Below, piece by piece: positions 17,630-26,587 of a DNA stretch of 64,000 nt. Under the pieces are notes generated by a model. It searched no databases, had not been told where the DNA came from, and was given only the letters and a program-made list of their open reading frames with translations. Made by a program: the position numbers and the translations under genes. This DNA comes from JBCCAG01 sp050331115. GTDB taxonomy: Bacteria; Cyanobacteriota; Cyanobacteriia; CAKZMO01. The stretch covers positions 21,705 to 85,704 of the forward strand of contig JBHJHD010000040.1 in NCBI GenBank assembly GCA_050331115.1. The letters are read 5' to 3'. Position 1 is the first letter of the stretch. The number at the start of each line of letters is the position of its first letter.

Positions 17630-19135
17630 GTGCAGGCAGACACGAATCTTGGGCGTAAGCTAGCCAATCGATATCAGCTTATGAGACCTCTAGGACAGGG
17701 CTCTATGGGCCGGGTATATGCCGCTAAAGATTTAACCCTTGGTGGCGTTATGGTGGCCGTCAAGTTTCTGGCACAGACGCTCCTCAACCGGCAAATGCGC
17801 GATCGCTTTGAGCAAGAAGCTCAGACCTGCGCCATTTTGGGCCAGCGCAATATTCACATTGTGCGGGTCACGGACTACGGCATTGACGATCGTAAGGTGC
17901 CCTTTTATGTGATGGAGCATTTGATCGGTCAGAGCTTAGCTGACGTTATTCGCTACAACCCCCTCCCAGTGCCCCAGTTCTTAGACGTGTCTCGTCAAAC
18001 CTGTCTGGGGCTGCAGCGGGCGCACCAGGGCATTGAAATCGACGACAACACCATTCCAGTTATCCACCGTGATATCAAACCTAGTAATATTTTCATCGCC
18101 GAGAACGATACTTTAGGCAACCTAGTTAAGGTGCTAGATTTTGGCATCGCCAAACTACGTCAGGCCGAGGCCCAGCAGACCGACTGCTTCATGGGCACCC
18201 TGGCCTACGCATCCCCCGAGCAGATGGAAGGTCAAAATCTCGATCAGCGCTCAGACATCTACAGCCTTGGCGTCATGATGTTTCAGATGCTGACGGGCAA
18301 GCTTCCTCTGCAGCCCACCAATAACAACTTTGGCGGCTGGTATCAGGCTCACCGCAAGATGCGTCCGCTGTCCATCGATGTGGCTCGGCCCGGACTGCGC
18401 ATTCCAAAAGATCTAGGTGTCTTAATCATGAGCTGTATTGCTAAGTCACCTAAGCGTCGCCCGCAGCACGTCAGCGAGATTCTAGAGCGGCTAGCGCCGA
18501 TTATGGAAAAGGCAGCGGCTTACCCCTCTACCGTCCATGCCAAACCAAAGCGGGATACCACCTCATTTACTGTTGAAGCGCTTTGTCGACGTGCCATATG
18601 GCCTCAGGATAAACCCAAGGCCGAGATTGTCTTTCCCCAATTGATGAAGGTCAAAGACGAGGTGTTTGTGACCCTTTGGGTGATGCTGCCCTACAAGGAC
18701 ATTGAACGCATTGCGGCGGCAATCCCCTACAACAAATTTATGTTCATCGCCTCACCGCATCCGGTTTTGCTCTGGGCAACGGTGCTCTATAACCACGAGC
18801 ACAGCCCTAGATGGCTGCCCTGCTACCTTGATCTAAAAACAAATCAGGGGCAGCAAATGCTGCGAATCTTGAGCCAAACTAAGCACTATCGACTACTGTG
18901 CTTCTCTTTAGAAGACGCCCAGAGCTGCTCCTACGTGAAGCTGCTCACCATTACAGAACCGTCGGTACTGGTGAAGCCAGAACTCCTCGATACTCAAGCT
19001 AAGCGACTCACTGAGTTTGCGGTCATGGGTCATGCCGCTCCCGCCTCTGACTTCAGCCTCAGTAAATCAGTTCTAAAGGCTGAGCTAGAGAAGCTGAAAC
19101 CCTCTATTGCCCATAAGCTAGAGGCCATTCGCTAG
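17630..19135 (+). CDS. Ser/Thr protein kinase (Hanks type) with an uncharacterised C-terminal domain
   Basis: A 501-residue soluble kinase. The glycine loop is LGQGSMGRVYAAKD (residues 21-34), the ATP-binding Lys45 is in VAVKFL, the catalytic loop is HRDIKPSN from residue 146, DFG is at about 170 and the SPEQ segment is near 190. All key residues are present, so it should be active. Residues ~310-501 form a second domain without a recognised family (VFVTLWVMLPYKDIERIAAA and a HPVLLWATVLYNHEH segment). No membrane helix or PASTA repeat is seen. The GTG start follows GAGGA at about 17619-17623. Confidence 0.9.
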   Translation: MQADTNLGRKLANRYQLMRPLGQGSMGRVYAAKDLTLGGVMVAVKFLAQTLLNRQMRDRFEQEAQTCAILGQRNIHIVRVTDYGIDDRKVPFYVMEHLIGQSLADVIRYNPLPVPQFLDVSRQTCLGLQRAHQGIEIDDNTIPVIHRDIKPSNIFIAENDTLGNLVKVLDFGIAKLRQAEAQQTDCFMGTLAYASPEQMEGQNLDQRSDIYSLGVMMFQMLTGKLPLQPTNNNFGGWYQAHRKMRPLSIDVARPGLRIPKDLGVLIMSCIAKSPKRRPQHVSEILERLAPIMEKAAAYPSTVHAKPKRDTTSFTVEALCRRAIWPQDKPKAEIVFPQLMKVKDEVFVTLWVMLPYKDIERIAAAIPYNKFMFIASPHPVLLWATVLYNHEHSPRWLPCYLDLKTNQGQQMLRILSQTKHYRLLCFSLEDAQSCSYVKLLTITEPSVLVKPELLDTQAKRLTEFAVMGHAAPASDFSLSKSVLKAELEKLKPSIAHKLEAIR

Positions 19136-19154
19136 CGCTTTTATAAACGCAGCA

Positions 19155-20039
19155 CTAGCGCTCTGGCGGGAAGTAAAGTACCGGATGCCAGCTGCGCCGG
19201 AGCAGCTCACCCGCAAAGCTGGGAGAGGATAGCTCTATAAGTTTGCCAAAGCTGTCAGAAGAAATGGCGATCGCCGTAATGTCGTACTCCATCGCCGCAT
19301 GAAGCAGTTCAGGAATACCCTGACCCTGGCGAATAATCGTCTCTACCGATAGCCCTAGCGTTTCTAGCTTTGGCTTGACCTCATTTAACGACTCTTCAGC
19401 CTCCTGCAGCTTGTAGCTTTGCATGTCGCGCAGCCCCTTGCGGCTGACGTTATCGACGGCGCGAAACAGCAGGCACTCCTTCAAGTACTTATTGGACTGC
19501 TCATCAGCGTACTGTTCCACCTTCTGGAGCGTATACTTTGCGGCGTTGCTCCCATCGTAGGGAAGCAGCAGATAGCGAAACAGGTGCTGACATCGCAAGT
19601 CTAGCTCCTCAATCGTGTAGGTTGAGATCAGCTGCGGCCTGAGAATGAGCAGCGGTATGCGGAGACTTTTGCAGAGGTTGACCGTCGTACTGCCAAACAG
19701 CCGCTCCGTTAGGCGACTGCGGCTCGGCATGCCGAGAAATACGACCTCAACTTCATGGGCTTTGATGGCTCGAGCGATGTGGTCGGCGGGTTTACCTGAT
19801 TGAACGTCGATCTCTACAGTCATACCCTCCGGCACCGAAGGCATCGCGTCAGCTAATCGATCCCGCATCTGCTGCTCCCGCTCCTCGTCCGGTCGGGGAA
19901 TCTCTCGGTCTTCGGGCAGCGCCAGCGTGTGGAGAAACGTGATGTGATTAAGGCCCGCCTTCTGAAGGCTGGGCACAAAACGCACAAACCGGTGCAAGCC
20001 GTCTTTGAAGTCAGTGCAGATTAGAGCACGCCGAAACAT
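19155..20039 (-). CDS. Tandem universal stress protein (UspA family)
   Basis: A 294-residue protein with two Usp domains. The first (1-140) begins MFRRALICTDFKDGLHRFVR and has VFLGMPSRSRLTERLFGSTT, the degenerate ATP-binding loop. The second (~158-294) begins YLLLPYDGSNAAKYTLQKVE and ends with AIAISSDSFGKLIELSSPSF. Two-domain Usp proteins bind nucleotides or act in stress signalling; the target is unknown. It converges with the kinase gene, leaving a 19-base spacer. It lies upstream of nblA on the same strand but is separated by about 300 bases, so it is probably transcribed separately. Confidence 0.85.
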   Translation of the reverse strand: MFRRALICTDFKDGLHRFVRFVPSLQKAGLNHITFLHTLALPEDREIPRPDEEREQQMRDRLADAMPSVPEGMTVEIDVQSGKPADHIARAIKAHEVEVVFLGMPSRSRLTERLFGSTTVNLCKSLRIPLLILRPQLISTYTIEELDLRCQHLFRYLLLPYDGSNAAKYTLQKVEQYADEQSNKYLKECLLFRAVDNVSRKGLRDMQSYKLQEAEESLNEVKPKLETLGLSVETIIRQGQGIPELLHAAMEYDITAIAISSDSFGKLIELSSPSFAGELLRRSWHPVLYFPPER

Positions 20040-20337
20040 AGGTATTCTGCCGCTAGTTGTCTAGCAACTATTTTGCCTTATTTGGACCACATTCCGAATC
20101 GGCCCCTGCACATAGATAAGCGCAATATGGGTTTTATTTTCTAAAGATATAAGCTTTGAAGAACAGGTTGCAGGGCTTGAGATATATAGAATAGAACAAT
20201 ACAAATATCAATAACGCGTAAACGCAGACGGCTAGCACGGGTAAGGAGCGAGGGAGTAGGCCCCGGCATCTCCAGCCCCTCTCCAAATGGAATCGGGCAA
20301 GAGAAGGAGGTCGCCACTTCGACGCAAGATGAAACGA

Positions 20338-20535
20338 CTAGTCGAACTTCGGACCTGAATCGATTCCCCATTCGCACTTGAGGAAGTGCTTGTACATGCT
20401 CTCACGCATCATCATCTGCTCGTAGAGCTTGACCAAGAACTCCTGAGCCTGCTCTCGGCTCATGTGAGCGACCTGAGTTTCGAAGGACCGGAGGTTGAAC
20501 TGCTGCTCTAGGTTTAGTTCACCGGGTTGATACAT
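20338..20535 (-). CDS. nblA: Phycobilisome degradation protein NblA
   Basis: A 65-residue NblA/Ycf18 protein. LNLEQQFNLRSFETQVAHMS, then REQAQEFLVKLYEQMMMRE and MYKHFLKCEWG, match the family over nearly the whole length. NblA binds phycobiliproteins and recruits ClpC-ClpP to degrade phycobilisomes when nutrients run out. The ATG at 20535 is chosen because an AAGGAG Shine-Dalgarno sequence lies at about 20543-20548 and the family starts here; the longer frame to 20616 is not credible. Its presence shows that the host has phycobilisomes. Confidence 0.95.
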   Translation of the reverse strand: MYQPGELNLEQQFNLRSFETQVAHMSREQAQEFLVKLYEQMMMRESMYKHFLKCEWGIDSGPKFD

Positions 20536-20602
20536 ACGTGTACTCCTTAATAAAGAAAGGCAAGGGTGAGTATCCGCAGCTGCCAGCCTGCTTGACTGCA
20601 AC

Positions 20603-20664
20603 TTGTTACAAAGCATAACAAAGGTTTGACAAAATGCATATCGCCCCTGGGGGTAAGGTTTGAC
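20603..20664 (-). promoter_or_regulatory. Candidate control region of nblA
   Basis: A perfect inverted repeat TTGTTA-N7-TAACAA lies at 20603-20621, 68 bases before the nblA ATG. The decamer AAGGTTTGAC occurs twice, at 20621-20630 and 20655-20664. GTTACAAA within the first resembles half of an HLR1 (RpaB) site, but the second half is poor. No canonical NtcA box (GTA-N8-TAC) is visible. The symmetry is visible; binding by any regulator is inference. Confidence 0.4.
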
Positions 20665-20811
20665 GGGACAAATGCTTTAGACGCAGGTCAACACCATGGT
20701 CTGCAAGGCATTCGATGCATTCTTTGTAGCAGGTTAAAATTTGTAAAATAGTCAGCCGTGAACCAAATACTGTGCATAGCCCCCAAAATCCCCACGCGGG
20801 GCGGAAAGGCT

Positions 20812-21558
20812 TCAGGGGTTGCGATCGCCAACGGGATGATGGAGGTAGTCAACGGTCACTACGGTGATATTGTCCCGGCCGCCGTTTCGCTTAGCGGCGT
20901 CGACGAGCGCGGTTAGGATCTTATCCTCAGGGCCGGCGCTCAGGTGCTTGGCAATCAGACTATCTGGGAGCTCTTCAGTCAGTCCATCGCTGCACAGCAG
21001 GAGGCGATCGCCCTTCTGCCAGTCAAACAGCAGTACGTCGGCGTCCTGCAGATCTTCTCTTCCCAGGCACTGGGACAAAATGTGCCGCCAGGGGTGCGCC
21101 CGTGCCTCTTCAACAGAAATATCGCCCATCTTCAAGGCCCGGGCAACCCAGGTGTGGTCCTCGGTCACCTGCTTAAGCTTGTGGTCGCGGAGGCGATAGA
21201 GACGGCAATCGCCGATATGGGCGCACCAGGCTTCGCCAGCCCGAAATAAAACGACTAAGGCCGTTGTCCCCATGTCCGAGCGCTCCGGATGGCTTGCCTG
21301 GTCTTCGAGAATGGCCTGATTGGCGCTGCGAATCGACAAATGCAAAAGCTCTTGCGAAGAGCGTTCAGCCCCCCAGTGGGCCTCGAGATAGCTTTGGATA
21401 ACGGCGGTTGCGATGCGGCTCGCCTCTTGTCCACCCGCATGCCCTCCCATACCGTCGGCGACGATGCAAAACCGCTGCTGTGGGTCGATATAGTAGGTGT
21501 CTTGGTTGTCCGAACGCACAAGTCCGGGGTCACTCAGCCCTCTAAACAGGCATTCCAT
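20812..21558 (-). CDS. PP2C-type protein phosphatase
   Basis: A 248-residue PPM phosphatase. SDPGLVRSDNQDTYYID carries the first metal-binding acids, VADGMGGHAGGQEAS (about residues 34-48) is the hallmark motif, and LLLCSDGLTEEL and RDNITVVTVDY complete the catalytic set. It removes phosphate from Ser/Thr residues and is a natural counterpart of Hanks kinases. It begins two bases after the stop of the upstream ABC1-kinase gene, so the two are very probably cotranscribed and translationally coupled. Confidence 0.93.
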   Translation of the reverse strand: MECLFRGLSDPGLVRSDNQDTYYIDPQQRFCIVADGMGGHAGGQEASRIATAVIQSYLEAHWGAERSSQELLHLSIRSANQAILEDQASHPERSDMGTTALVVLFRAGEAWCAHIGDCRLYRLRDHKLKQVTEDHTWVARALKMGDISVEEARAHPWRHILSQCLGREDLQDADVLLFDWQKGDRLLLCSDGLTEELPDSLIAKHLSAGPEDKILTALVDAAKRNGGRDNITVVTVDYLHHPVGDRNP

Positions 21559-21560
21559 AG

Positions 21561-23363
21561 CTACGGCATGCGGTCGTATCGGTTTAAACTCATCATCAGG
21601 CGGACCAGCGCCACCCCGGCTGCAAGGCTAGCCAAGCCGGCTAGGCACGCTAGGAGTACATAACCACTAACTAGCAGAATAGTAGCAGACAGGACAAACG
21701 CCACCACAAGCAGCGTGTAGTTCGTTCCCATGTTGACGCCGCTGAGTCGCCGCAGTGCCCGGTCTGTCTCAATCGATCTCACTCGGATGCGTAGGTCGCC
21801 GCGGTCGAGCTTTCCAATTGTGTTGTCTATTCGCTGCGGCAGACCGAGGGCCGTGGTGCTGACCTGGGCTGCCTGACGGCTAATCTCGTTCAAAAGTCCG
21901 TTAGAGGACGACGGAGTTTCGTTAGTCATAAGCTCTAGCGCGAAAGGACGCGCCACCTCCATAAAGTTAAAGTCCGGGTCAAGCCCCTTGCCCACCCCTT
22001 CTAGGGTAGAAAACGCCCGCATGACAAAGGTAAAGGTCGCCGGGAAGCGAAACGGCTGATCGTAGGCAATTTCGTAGAGGTCGTCGCTGATGGTGCTAAT
22101 GGAGTGGGCCTCGAAAGGCTTGTCCATGAAGTTGTCCAGCATGAACTGAACCGAGCGCCGCACCGGACCCATGTCCTCAGCGGGCGCTAGGGCTCCCAGC
22201 TCAACTAGGGAGGTGACCACCCTGTCGGCGTCCTTCTGGGCAACGCCAAAAAACGTATCCATCAGGCGATCGCGGGTAATCGCCTTGATCTGGCCCATCA
22301 TTCCAAAGTCGTAAAAGATCAGCGACCCGTCTGGGCTAACCGCTAGATTTCCGGGGTGGGGGTCGGCGTGGAAGAAGCCGTCCCGCAGCAGCTGGTGTAG
22401 ATAGGCCTCTGCCCCGAGACGAGCCAGCTCTTTACGGTCTAGGCCAGCGGCGTCCAGCGCTTCATGGTGGCTAATCTTGATGCCGGGCATATACTCTAGC
22501 GTCAGCACCCGGGGCGAGGCGTAGCGCCAATAGACCCGGGGGACCTTGGCCCAATCCTGCTCTCTAAAGTTGCGGCGGAACGTGTCGGCGTTGCGGCCTT
22601 CGTTGAGGTATTCGATCTCCTCCCAAAGGATGCGGCAGCACTCTCCGTAGATGCCCATCCAGTCGCGGCCCCGCCCCCACTCGGGATGCTGCTGGAAGTA
22701 GCGGGCGATGCCCTTGAGAATCTGCAGATCGATCTCGAACAGCCTCTTCAGGCCGGGGCGCTGAATCTTGACGACCACGTCCTCCCCTGAGTGGAGCTGC
22801 GCCCGGTGCACCTGACCTAGGCTGGCAGCCGCCAGTGGAATCGGATCGAAGCTGGCGTATAGCTCAGAAATCGGGCGGCCAAAGTCGTCCTGGATAATCT
22901 GCTCAACCTGCTCGTAGTTGAAGGCTGGCACCCTATCCTGCAGCTTGGATAACTCCTCCACGTACTCCGCCGGAAACAGGTCTGCCCGAGTTGAGAACAG
23001 CTGACCAATTTTGATGAAGGTTGGACCCAAGTCCAGCAGCATCTCTCGAATCCAAACGGCTAGCTTGCGCCGCCGCTGCGCCTTAGCTTCCTCAGTCACC
23101 GGCCCTGAATAGCTCCAGGCCTGCCGATAGCGCCAGCGGGCCGCGATCAGGCGTAGCACAAAGGACCAGATGTGAAAAAACCGCTCTGTCTTGGAGTAGC
23201 GATCGCGGCTCCAGCTGTAGGTCTTGCTGGGGGCTGCAGACATCTCATCTTTACTGAGCACAGAGCGCGTTAGGCGAGTCGAGATACCGCCTACGGGCTC
23301 AGACATTTCTGCTTCACTCTCAGGCGGATCGGGTAGTGTAGACGGGCTAGAGAGGAGGGACAC
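21561..23363 (-). CDS. ABC1/AarF (UbiB-family) atypical kinase
   Basis: A 600-residue UbiB-family protein. Its ABC1 core includes the LGPTFIKIGQLFSTRADLFP motif (KxGQ) near residue 115, LAAASLGQVHRAQL (the Ala-rich nucleotide loop), VVVKIQRPG with the ATP-binding lysine, and FHADPHPGNLAVSPDG and YDFGMMG as metal-binding motifs. Two C-terminal membrane segments follow (LLVVAFVLSATILLVSGYVLL and the next helix). Relatives support quinone or tocopherol metabolism in thylakoids or plastoglobules. The substrate is not determined. It precedes the PP2C gene by two bases. Confidence 0.9.
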   Translation of the reverse strand: MSLLSSPSTLPDPPESEAEMSEPVGGISTRLTRSVLSKDEMSAAPSKTYSWSRDRYSKTERFFHIWSFVLRLIAARWRYRQAWSYSGPVTEEAKAQRRRKLAVWIREMLLDLGPTFIKIGQLFSTRADLFPAEYVEELSKLQDRVPAFNYEQVEQIIQDDFGRPISELYASFDPIPLAAASLGQVHRAQLHSGEDVVVKIQRPGLKRLFEIDLQILKGIARYFQQHPEWGRGRDWMGIYGECCRILWEEIEYLNEGRNADTFRRNFREQDWAKVPRVYWRYASPRVLTLEYMPGIKISHHEALDAAGLDRKELARLGAEAYLHQLLRDGFFHADPHPGNLAVSPDGSLIFYDFGMMGQIKAITRDRLMDTFFGVAQKDADRVVTSLVELGALAPAEDMGPVRRSVQFMLDNFMDKPFEAHSISTISDDLYEIAYDQPFRFPATFTFVMRAFSTLEGVGKGLDPDFNFMEVARPFALELMTNETPSSSNGLLNEISRQAAQVSTTALGLPQRIDNTIGKLDRGDLRIRVRSIETDRALRRLSGVNMGTNYTLLVVAFVLSATILLVSGYVLLACLAGLASLAAGVALVRLMMSLNRYDRMP

Positions 23364-23508
23364 CTGTAAATCTCATTAAAAATAGGGACTTAGCGCAGAC
23401 AGATAAATTAATGCTAATGTTAAAAGTCTTTAACAAAATTTAGCACAAATATAGGGGCGATCGCTAGCGCCTTTTCACGACGGGTGATACGTGTAGCAGA
23501 GCCGTAAA

Positions 23509-23859
23509 TTAATCTTGGGGTGTAGTGCGGTTGCGGTACCGCTGCAGTTCTGCCCGCAGTTGAGCCACCTCAGCCCGAACGTCGTCGATGGTGGCCTGCA
23601 GGTCGCTGGGTGAAGCGGTTGCTGGGCCGGCGGCTCCTGTAGACGATGCCGTGGCAGCGGTCTGCTGAGATGCCTGCTGCTCCTCGTATATAGCGCGCTC
23701 CATCACGCGCTCGCTGAATATCCGCAGATTTTCCCGCTGCTCAGCATCGAATCGGCCAATTTCGCTGAGCAGCTGCGTCACAGCCGCTTCGGCTTGCTCA
23801 CCAATGGCCTCGGCTGCGGCTCGACCCACGAAGAAAGCGCGAACTAACGGATCGCTCAT
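23509..23859 (-). CDS. Small conserved cyanobacterial protein (DUF6825-like)
   Basis: A 116-residue protein. The N-terminal ~60 residues (DPLVRAFFVGRAAAEAIGEQ, then a FDAEQRENLRIF helix) look like the cyanobacterial/plastid DUF6825 family. An Ala/Ser/Thr linker and a short C-terminal coiled coil (DLQATIDDVRAEVAQLRAEL) follow. It has no signal peptide or membrane helix. The function is unknown. The assignment rests on recalled family resemblance and is moderate. It is transcribed divergently from the DUF58 gene. Confidence 0.65.
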   Translation of the reverse strand: MSDPLVRAFFVGRAAAEAIGEQAEAAVTQLLSEIGRFDAEQRENLRIFSERVMERAIYEEQQASQQTAATASSTGAAGPATASPSDLQATIDDVRAEVAQLRAELQRYRNRTTPQD

Positions 23860-24049
23860 AATGGTAACTAACTCTTAAGATGTACGTCTTGAGATTGCAC
23901 AGGTTTGGCGCTCGCAAAGATTATAGCGCTCTCATATCTCCTCTGCGTCGACCATTTGATGGTCATTGCCGAGCCTCTCGACTTCCAGCACCACTCAATA
24001 TGCCACTCAATACGAATAACGCGTCCAATCGACTGAGCAGGAGCGCTCC

Positions 24050-25273
24050 GTGCCAAAGTTTGCGCTAGGCAATTGGAAACTTAAGCTAGAGCAGATCGGG
24101 CTCAACCCGGCCTATAGCGGTTGGCTCGTCGCAGGGCTCGGCGCGTTTTTCTTCGCGGCGGCCACCAACACCCTGGCGGGCTGGCTCTATCTTATGAGCG
24201 GCGTGATGATCGCTATCCTGGCCATAGCCCTCGTGCTGGTGCGACGATCGCTGGATGGTTTGGCGGTAGAGCGATCGCCCTTAGCGCCAACGTCCGCAGG
24301 TACCCCGATCTCGATCGTGCTGACGGTGCAAAACCGCCGTCGTCAGCCGAGCTGGCCGATGCAGGTGATTGACGCTTGGCCTTCGCCTTTGGGGCCTTCC
24401 GCCACAGCGGCAATGGGGCCTATTCAGGGCTACGGCAGCGTTCGCTGTACCTACCAGACGACTGCCAGTAGAGGGCTCTACCGCTGGCAGCACGCGGCGC
24501 TGAGAACCGCTGCCCCGCTGGGGCTAATTTGGTACCGCCGCCGCTATTCCTGTCCGGCCCGACTGATCGTCTATCCCAAAATCATTCCCCTAGCGCGCTG
24601 CCCGGCCTTAGATAATTTGGCCAGCCTCGACCGGCGAGAGCAGATGACGCATCGACAGCGGCGCACCCGCCTCGACACCACGGGAACCATGCGATCGCTC
24701 CGCCCCTACCGCTGGGGCGACCCCCTACGGCTCGTCCACTGGCGGTCGAGCGCTCGCTATGGGCAGCTGCGAACCCGAGAGATGGAAGACAGCTTTAGCC
24801 AGCGGCAGGTGACCGTGGCGCTCGACCAGTCAGACTGGCACTTAGATCACTTTGAGCAGGCGGTCACGGTCGCGGCCTCACTTCTGCAGTATGGCTTGGC
24901 TCACCAGATTGACGTTCACCTGTGGACCGCCCAGACCGGACGAGTCACGGGGTTCACCGCCATAATGACGGTGCTGGCTCAGACTCAAGCTGAGGCTTCT
25001 GCCCTTCAAAGCGAGACAAAGAAAGCCCGTCCGGCTGAGCTGCCAGGCGCTTATGTCGGCCTCACTGCCCAGCAGCCCCGCTTTTCGCAGCAGCGCTCGG
25101 CGGATATCGCGCTGGCCTGGATAGTTTGGCCGGCAGCGTCTTCTGGTTTGGCGTCTTCTGGTTCAGCGTCTTCTGTGGGCCGCTTTGCGGAGGCTTCCGA
25201 GCACGCCGCTTCAGCCCCAGTGCTGCAGATTCAGCCGGACCAGCCGCTTCAGCCCCAGCTTCAGCGCGGGTAA
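24050..25273 (+). CDS. DUF58 domain-containing protein
   Basis: A 407-residue protein with two N-terminal membrane helices (GWLVAGLGAFFFAAATNTLAG, then LYLMSGVMIAILAIALVLV). The DUF58 signature is at about residue 222 (YRWGDPLRLVHWRSSARYGQ). DUF58 proteins often accompany MoxR ATPases and transglutaminase-like proteins, but neither is adjacent here. The GTG start is supported by GAGCAGGAG about eight bases upstream. The C-terminal ~45 residues are a low-complexity Ser/Ala/Gln tail. The stop codon is the first three bases of a dispersed repeat. Confidence 0.85.
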   Translation: MPKFALGNWKLKLEQIGLNPAYSGWLVAGLGAFFFAAATNTLAGWLYLMSGVMIAILAIALVLVRRSLDGLAVERSPLAPTSAGTPISIVLTVQNRRRQPSWPMQVIDAWPSPLGPSATAAMGPIQGYGSVRCTYQTTASRGLYRWQHAALRTAAPLGLIWYRRRYSCPARLIVYPKIIPLARCPALDNLASLDRREQMTHRQRRTRLDTTGTMRSLRPYRWGDPLRLVHWRSSARYGQLRTREMEDSFSQRQVTVALDQSDWHLDHFEQAVTVAASLLQYGLAHQIDVHLWTAQTGRVTGFTAIMTVLAQTQAEASALQSETKKARPAELPGAYVGLTAQQPRFSQQRSADIALAWIVWPAASSGLASSGSASSVGRFAEASEHAASAPVLQIQPDQPLQPQLQRG

Positions 25274-25293
25274 TATTGCGTTGGCCCAGCTGC
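25271..25293. repeat. Dispersed repeat family C, copy 1 (at a stop codon)
   Basis: Twenty-three bases beginning TAATATTGCGTTGGC match 37277-37299 at 22 of 23 positions. In both copies the first TAA is the stop codon of the preceding gene (DUF58 here, cbiX there). A shorter third match is at 8651-8664. Confidence 0.65.
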
Positions 25294-25325
25294 TTAGTAC
25301 AATTGCCTCAAAAAAGGAGTAGACG

Positions 25326-25742
25326 ATGGAAAAGGCCACTCAGGAGCTCAATCGCGGCATTGACCAGTTCAACCGGGGCGAGTTTTATGCCTGCCACGAT
25401 ACCCTAGAGGCGATCTGGATGGAGGCCAGCGACCCAGACCGCTCTTTCTTCCAGGGTATTTTGCAAATTGCGGTCGGGCTTTACCATCTGACGCACCACA
25501 ACTGGCAGGGAGCGGTCACCCTATTGGGCAACGGCATCAACCGCCTCCGGCCCTACAGACCAAGCTATGGCGGCGTCGATGTCGAGCATCTGCTGGGATG
25601 GAGCGGGGCGCTGCTGCGATCGCTGCAGGTGGCGGGTCCAGAGGCGGTGGCTGAGCACCTGCCGACGGCCCGGCAGGGAGGCATGGACGTGAATGGAAAA
25701 AATTACAGCATTCGCAGAGCGGCCTGCTCCGAGCTGCCCTAA
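25326..25742 (+). CDS. DUF309 domain-containing protein
   Basis: A 138-residue DUF309 protein. FNRGEFYACHDTLEAIWMEA carries the family's FNxGxFYxCHDxLE motif, and FFQGILQIAVGLYHLTHHNW continues it. DUF309 proteins are small helical proteins of unknown function, common in cyanobacteria. A clear AAAGGAG Shine-Dalgarno sequence stands about seven bases before the ATG. It follows the DUF58 gene by 52 bases, so the two may be cotranscribed. Confidence 0.88.
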   Translation: MEKATQELNRGIDQFNRGEFYACHDTLEAIWMEASDPDRSFFQGILQIAVGLYHLTHHNWQGAVTLLGNGINRLRPYRPSYGGVDVEHLLGWSGALLRSLQVAGPEAVAEHLPTARQGGMDVNGKNYSIRRAACSELP

Positions 25743-25872
25743 TCTATTTGCCCTAACTATCTGTGCCTAAGTCCGAATCTGTCTTAAAACAATATTCTGA
25801 CGCTTCACTACCGCCCCTCAACCAGTCGGCAGACTGTCTGAAGGCCGTTGCGAAACCCAATCGATCGTCAGT

Positions 25873-26472
25873 ATGCTTAGGATACCTCGACAGTTCTCGC
25901 ACCTCTTTACCGCAGAAATATCTATGCTGTTCTCTCGTCACGCCATTGATTTTAGGAAAACAGCTTCTAGGAAAACAGCCTCTAGGAAAGCGGCCTGGCT
26001 CGCTGCGGGAGCTGCGATGATCGCGGGTGCGATCGCCCCCCTCATAAACGCCCCCTTCACAGACGTCAGCGCGATCGCCCAGAGCGCCCAAAGTCGCCAG
26101 CCGATCACCCTACTCTCCGACGTGCAGGAGGCTAACGCGCAGACGGGCGTCGTCACCGCCCGAGGCAACGTGCAGATTTTCTATCCGGCCCGCGATATGC
26201 AGGCTACTTCGGCCCAGGCCCAGTACTATAGCCAAGAAGGGCGCATCGTGCTGACGGGCGATGTCTACGTGCTGCAGGACGGTAACAGCATTCAGGGTGA
26301 GAGAATCACCTATCTGGTGAATGAGGGCCGCTTCGTTGCGGTTCCTGATTCTGGGGAGCAGGTGCAGTCGGTCTATCTAATTCCCACTGATGACGAGGCT
26401 GGCCCGGTCAGCGCCCCCGCGGCTGACTTTAACCCCAAGCCTGAATTCAAAGAGCCGGTGAGCACGCCCTAG
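25873..26472 (+). CDS. lptA: LptA/OstA-family periplasmic LPS transport protein
   Basis: A 199-residue protein, or 182 if it starts at the ATG at 25924. A signal sequence (AAWLAAGAAMIAGAIAPL, ending near SAIAQS) precedes an OstA beta-jellyroll domain (ITLLSDVQEANAQTGVVTAR, GNVQIFYPARDM, GDVYVLQDGNSIQGERITY). LptA bridges inner and outer membranes in LPS export. Next come lptB and lptF/G, which supports the call. The signal region contains a 15-bp tandem repeat encoding (T)ASRK units (about 25950-25990). Neither start has a strong ribosome binding site. Confidence 0.87.
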   Translation: MLRIPRQFSHLFTAEISMLFSRHAIDFRKTASRKTASRKAAWLAAGAAMIAGAIAPLINAPFTDVSAIAQSAQSRQPITLLSDVQEANAQTGVVTARGNVQIFYPARDMQATSAQAQYYSQEGRIVLTGDVYVLQDGNSIQGERITYLVNEGRFVAVPDSGEQVQSVYLIPTDDEAGPVSAPAADFNPKPEFKEPVSTP

Positions 26473-26587
26473 ACAATCGCCGCCTGCTTACGGCTCTCTC
26501 CACTTTGATAGGATGGGTGACAAGCTCATTTTTCATTAAGCGAAAATGAATTGAGCAATTTGCCTTTGCGTTTGGGAGACCGCAGCT

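Noticed and set aside
20141..20377. A 78-codon frame between Usp and nblA
   Set aside because: It overlaps the nblA 3' end, has no ribosome binding site and no family signal.
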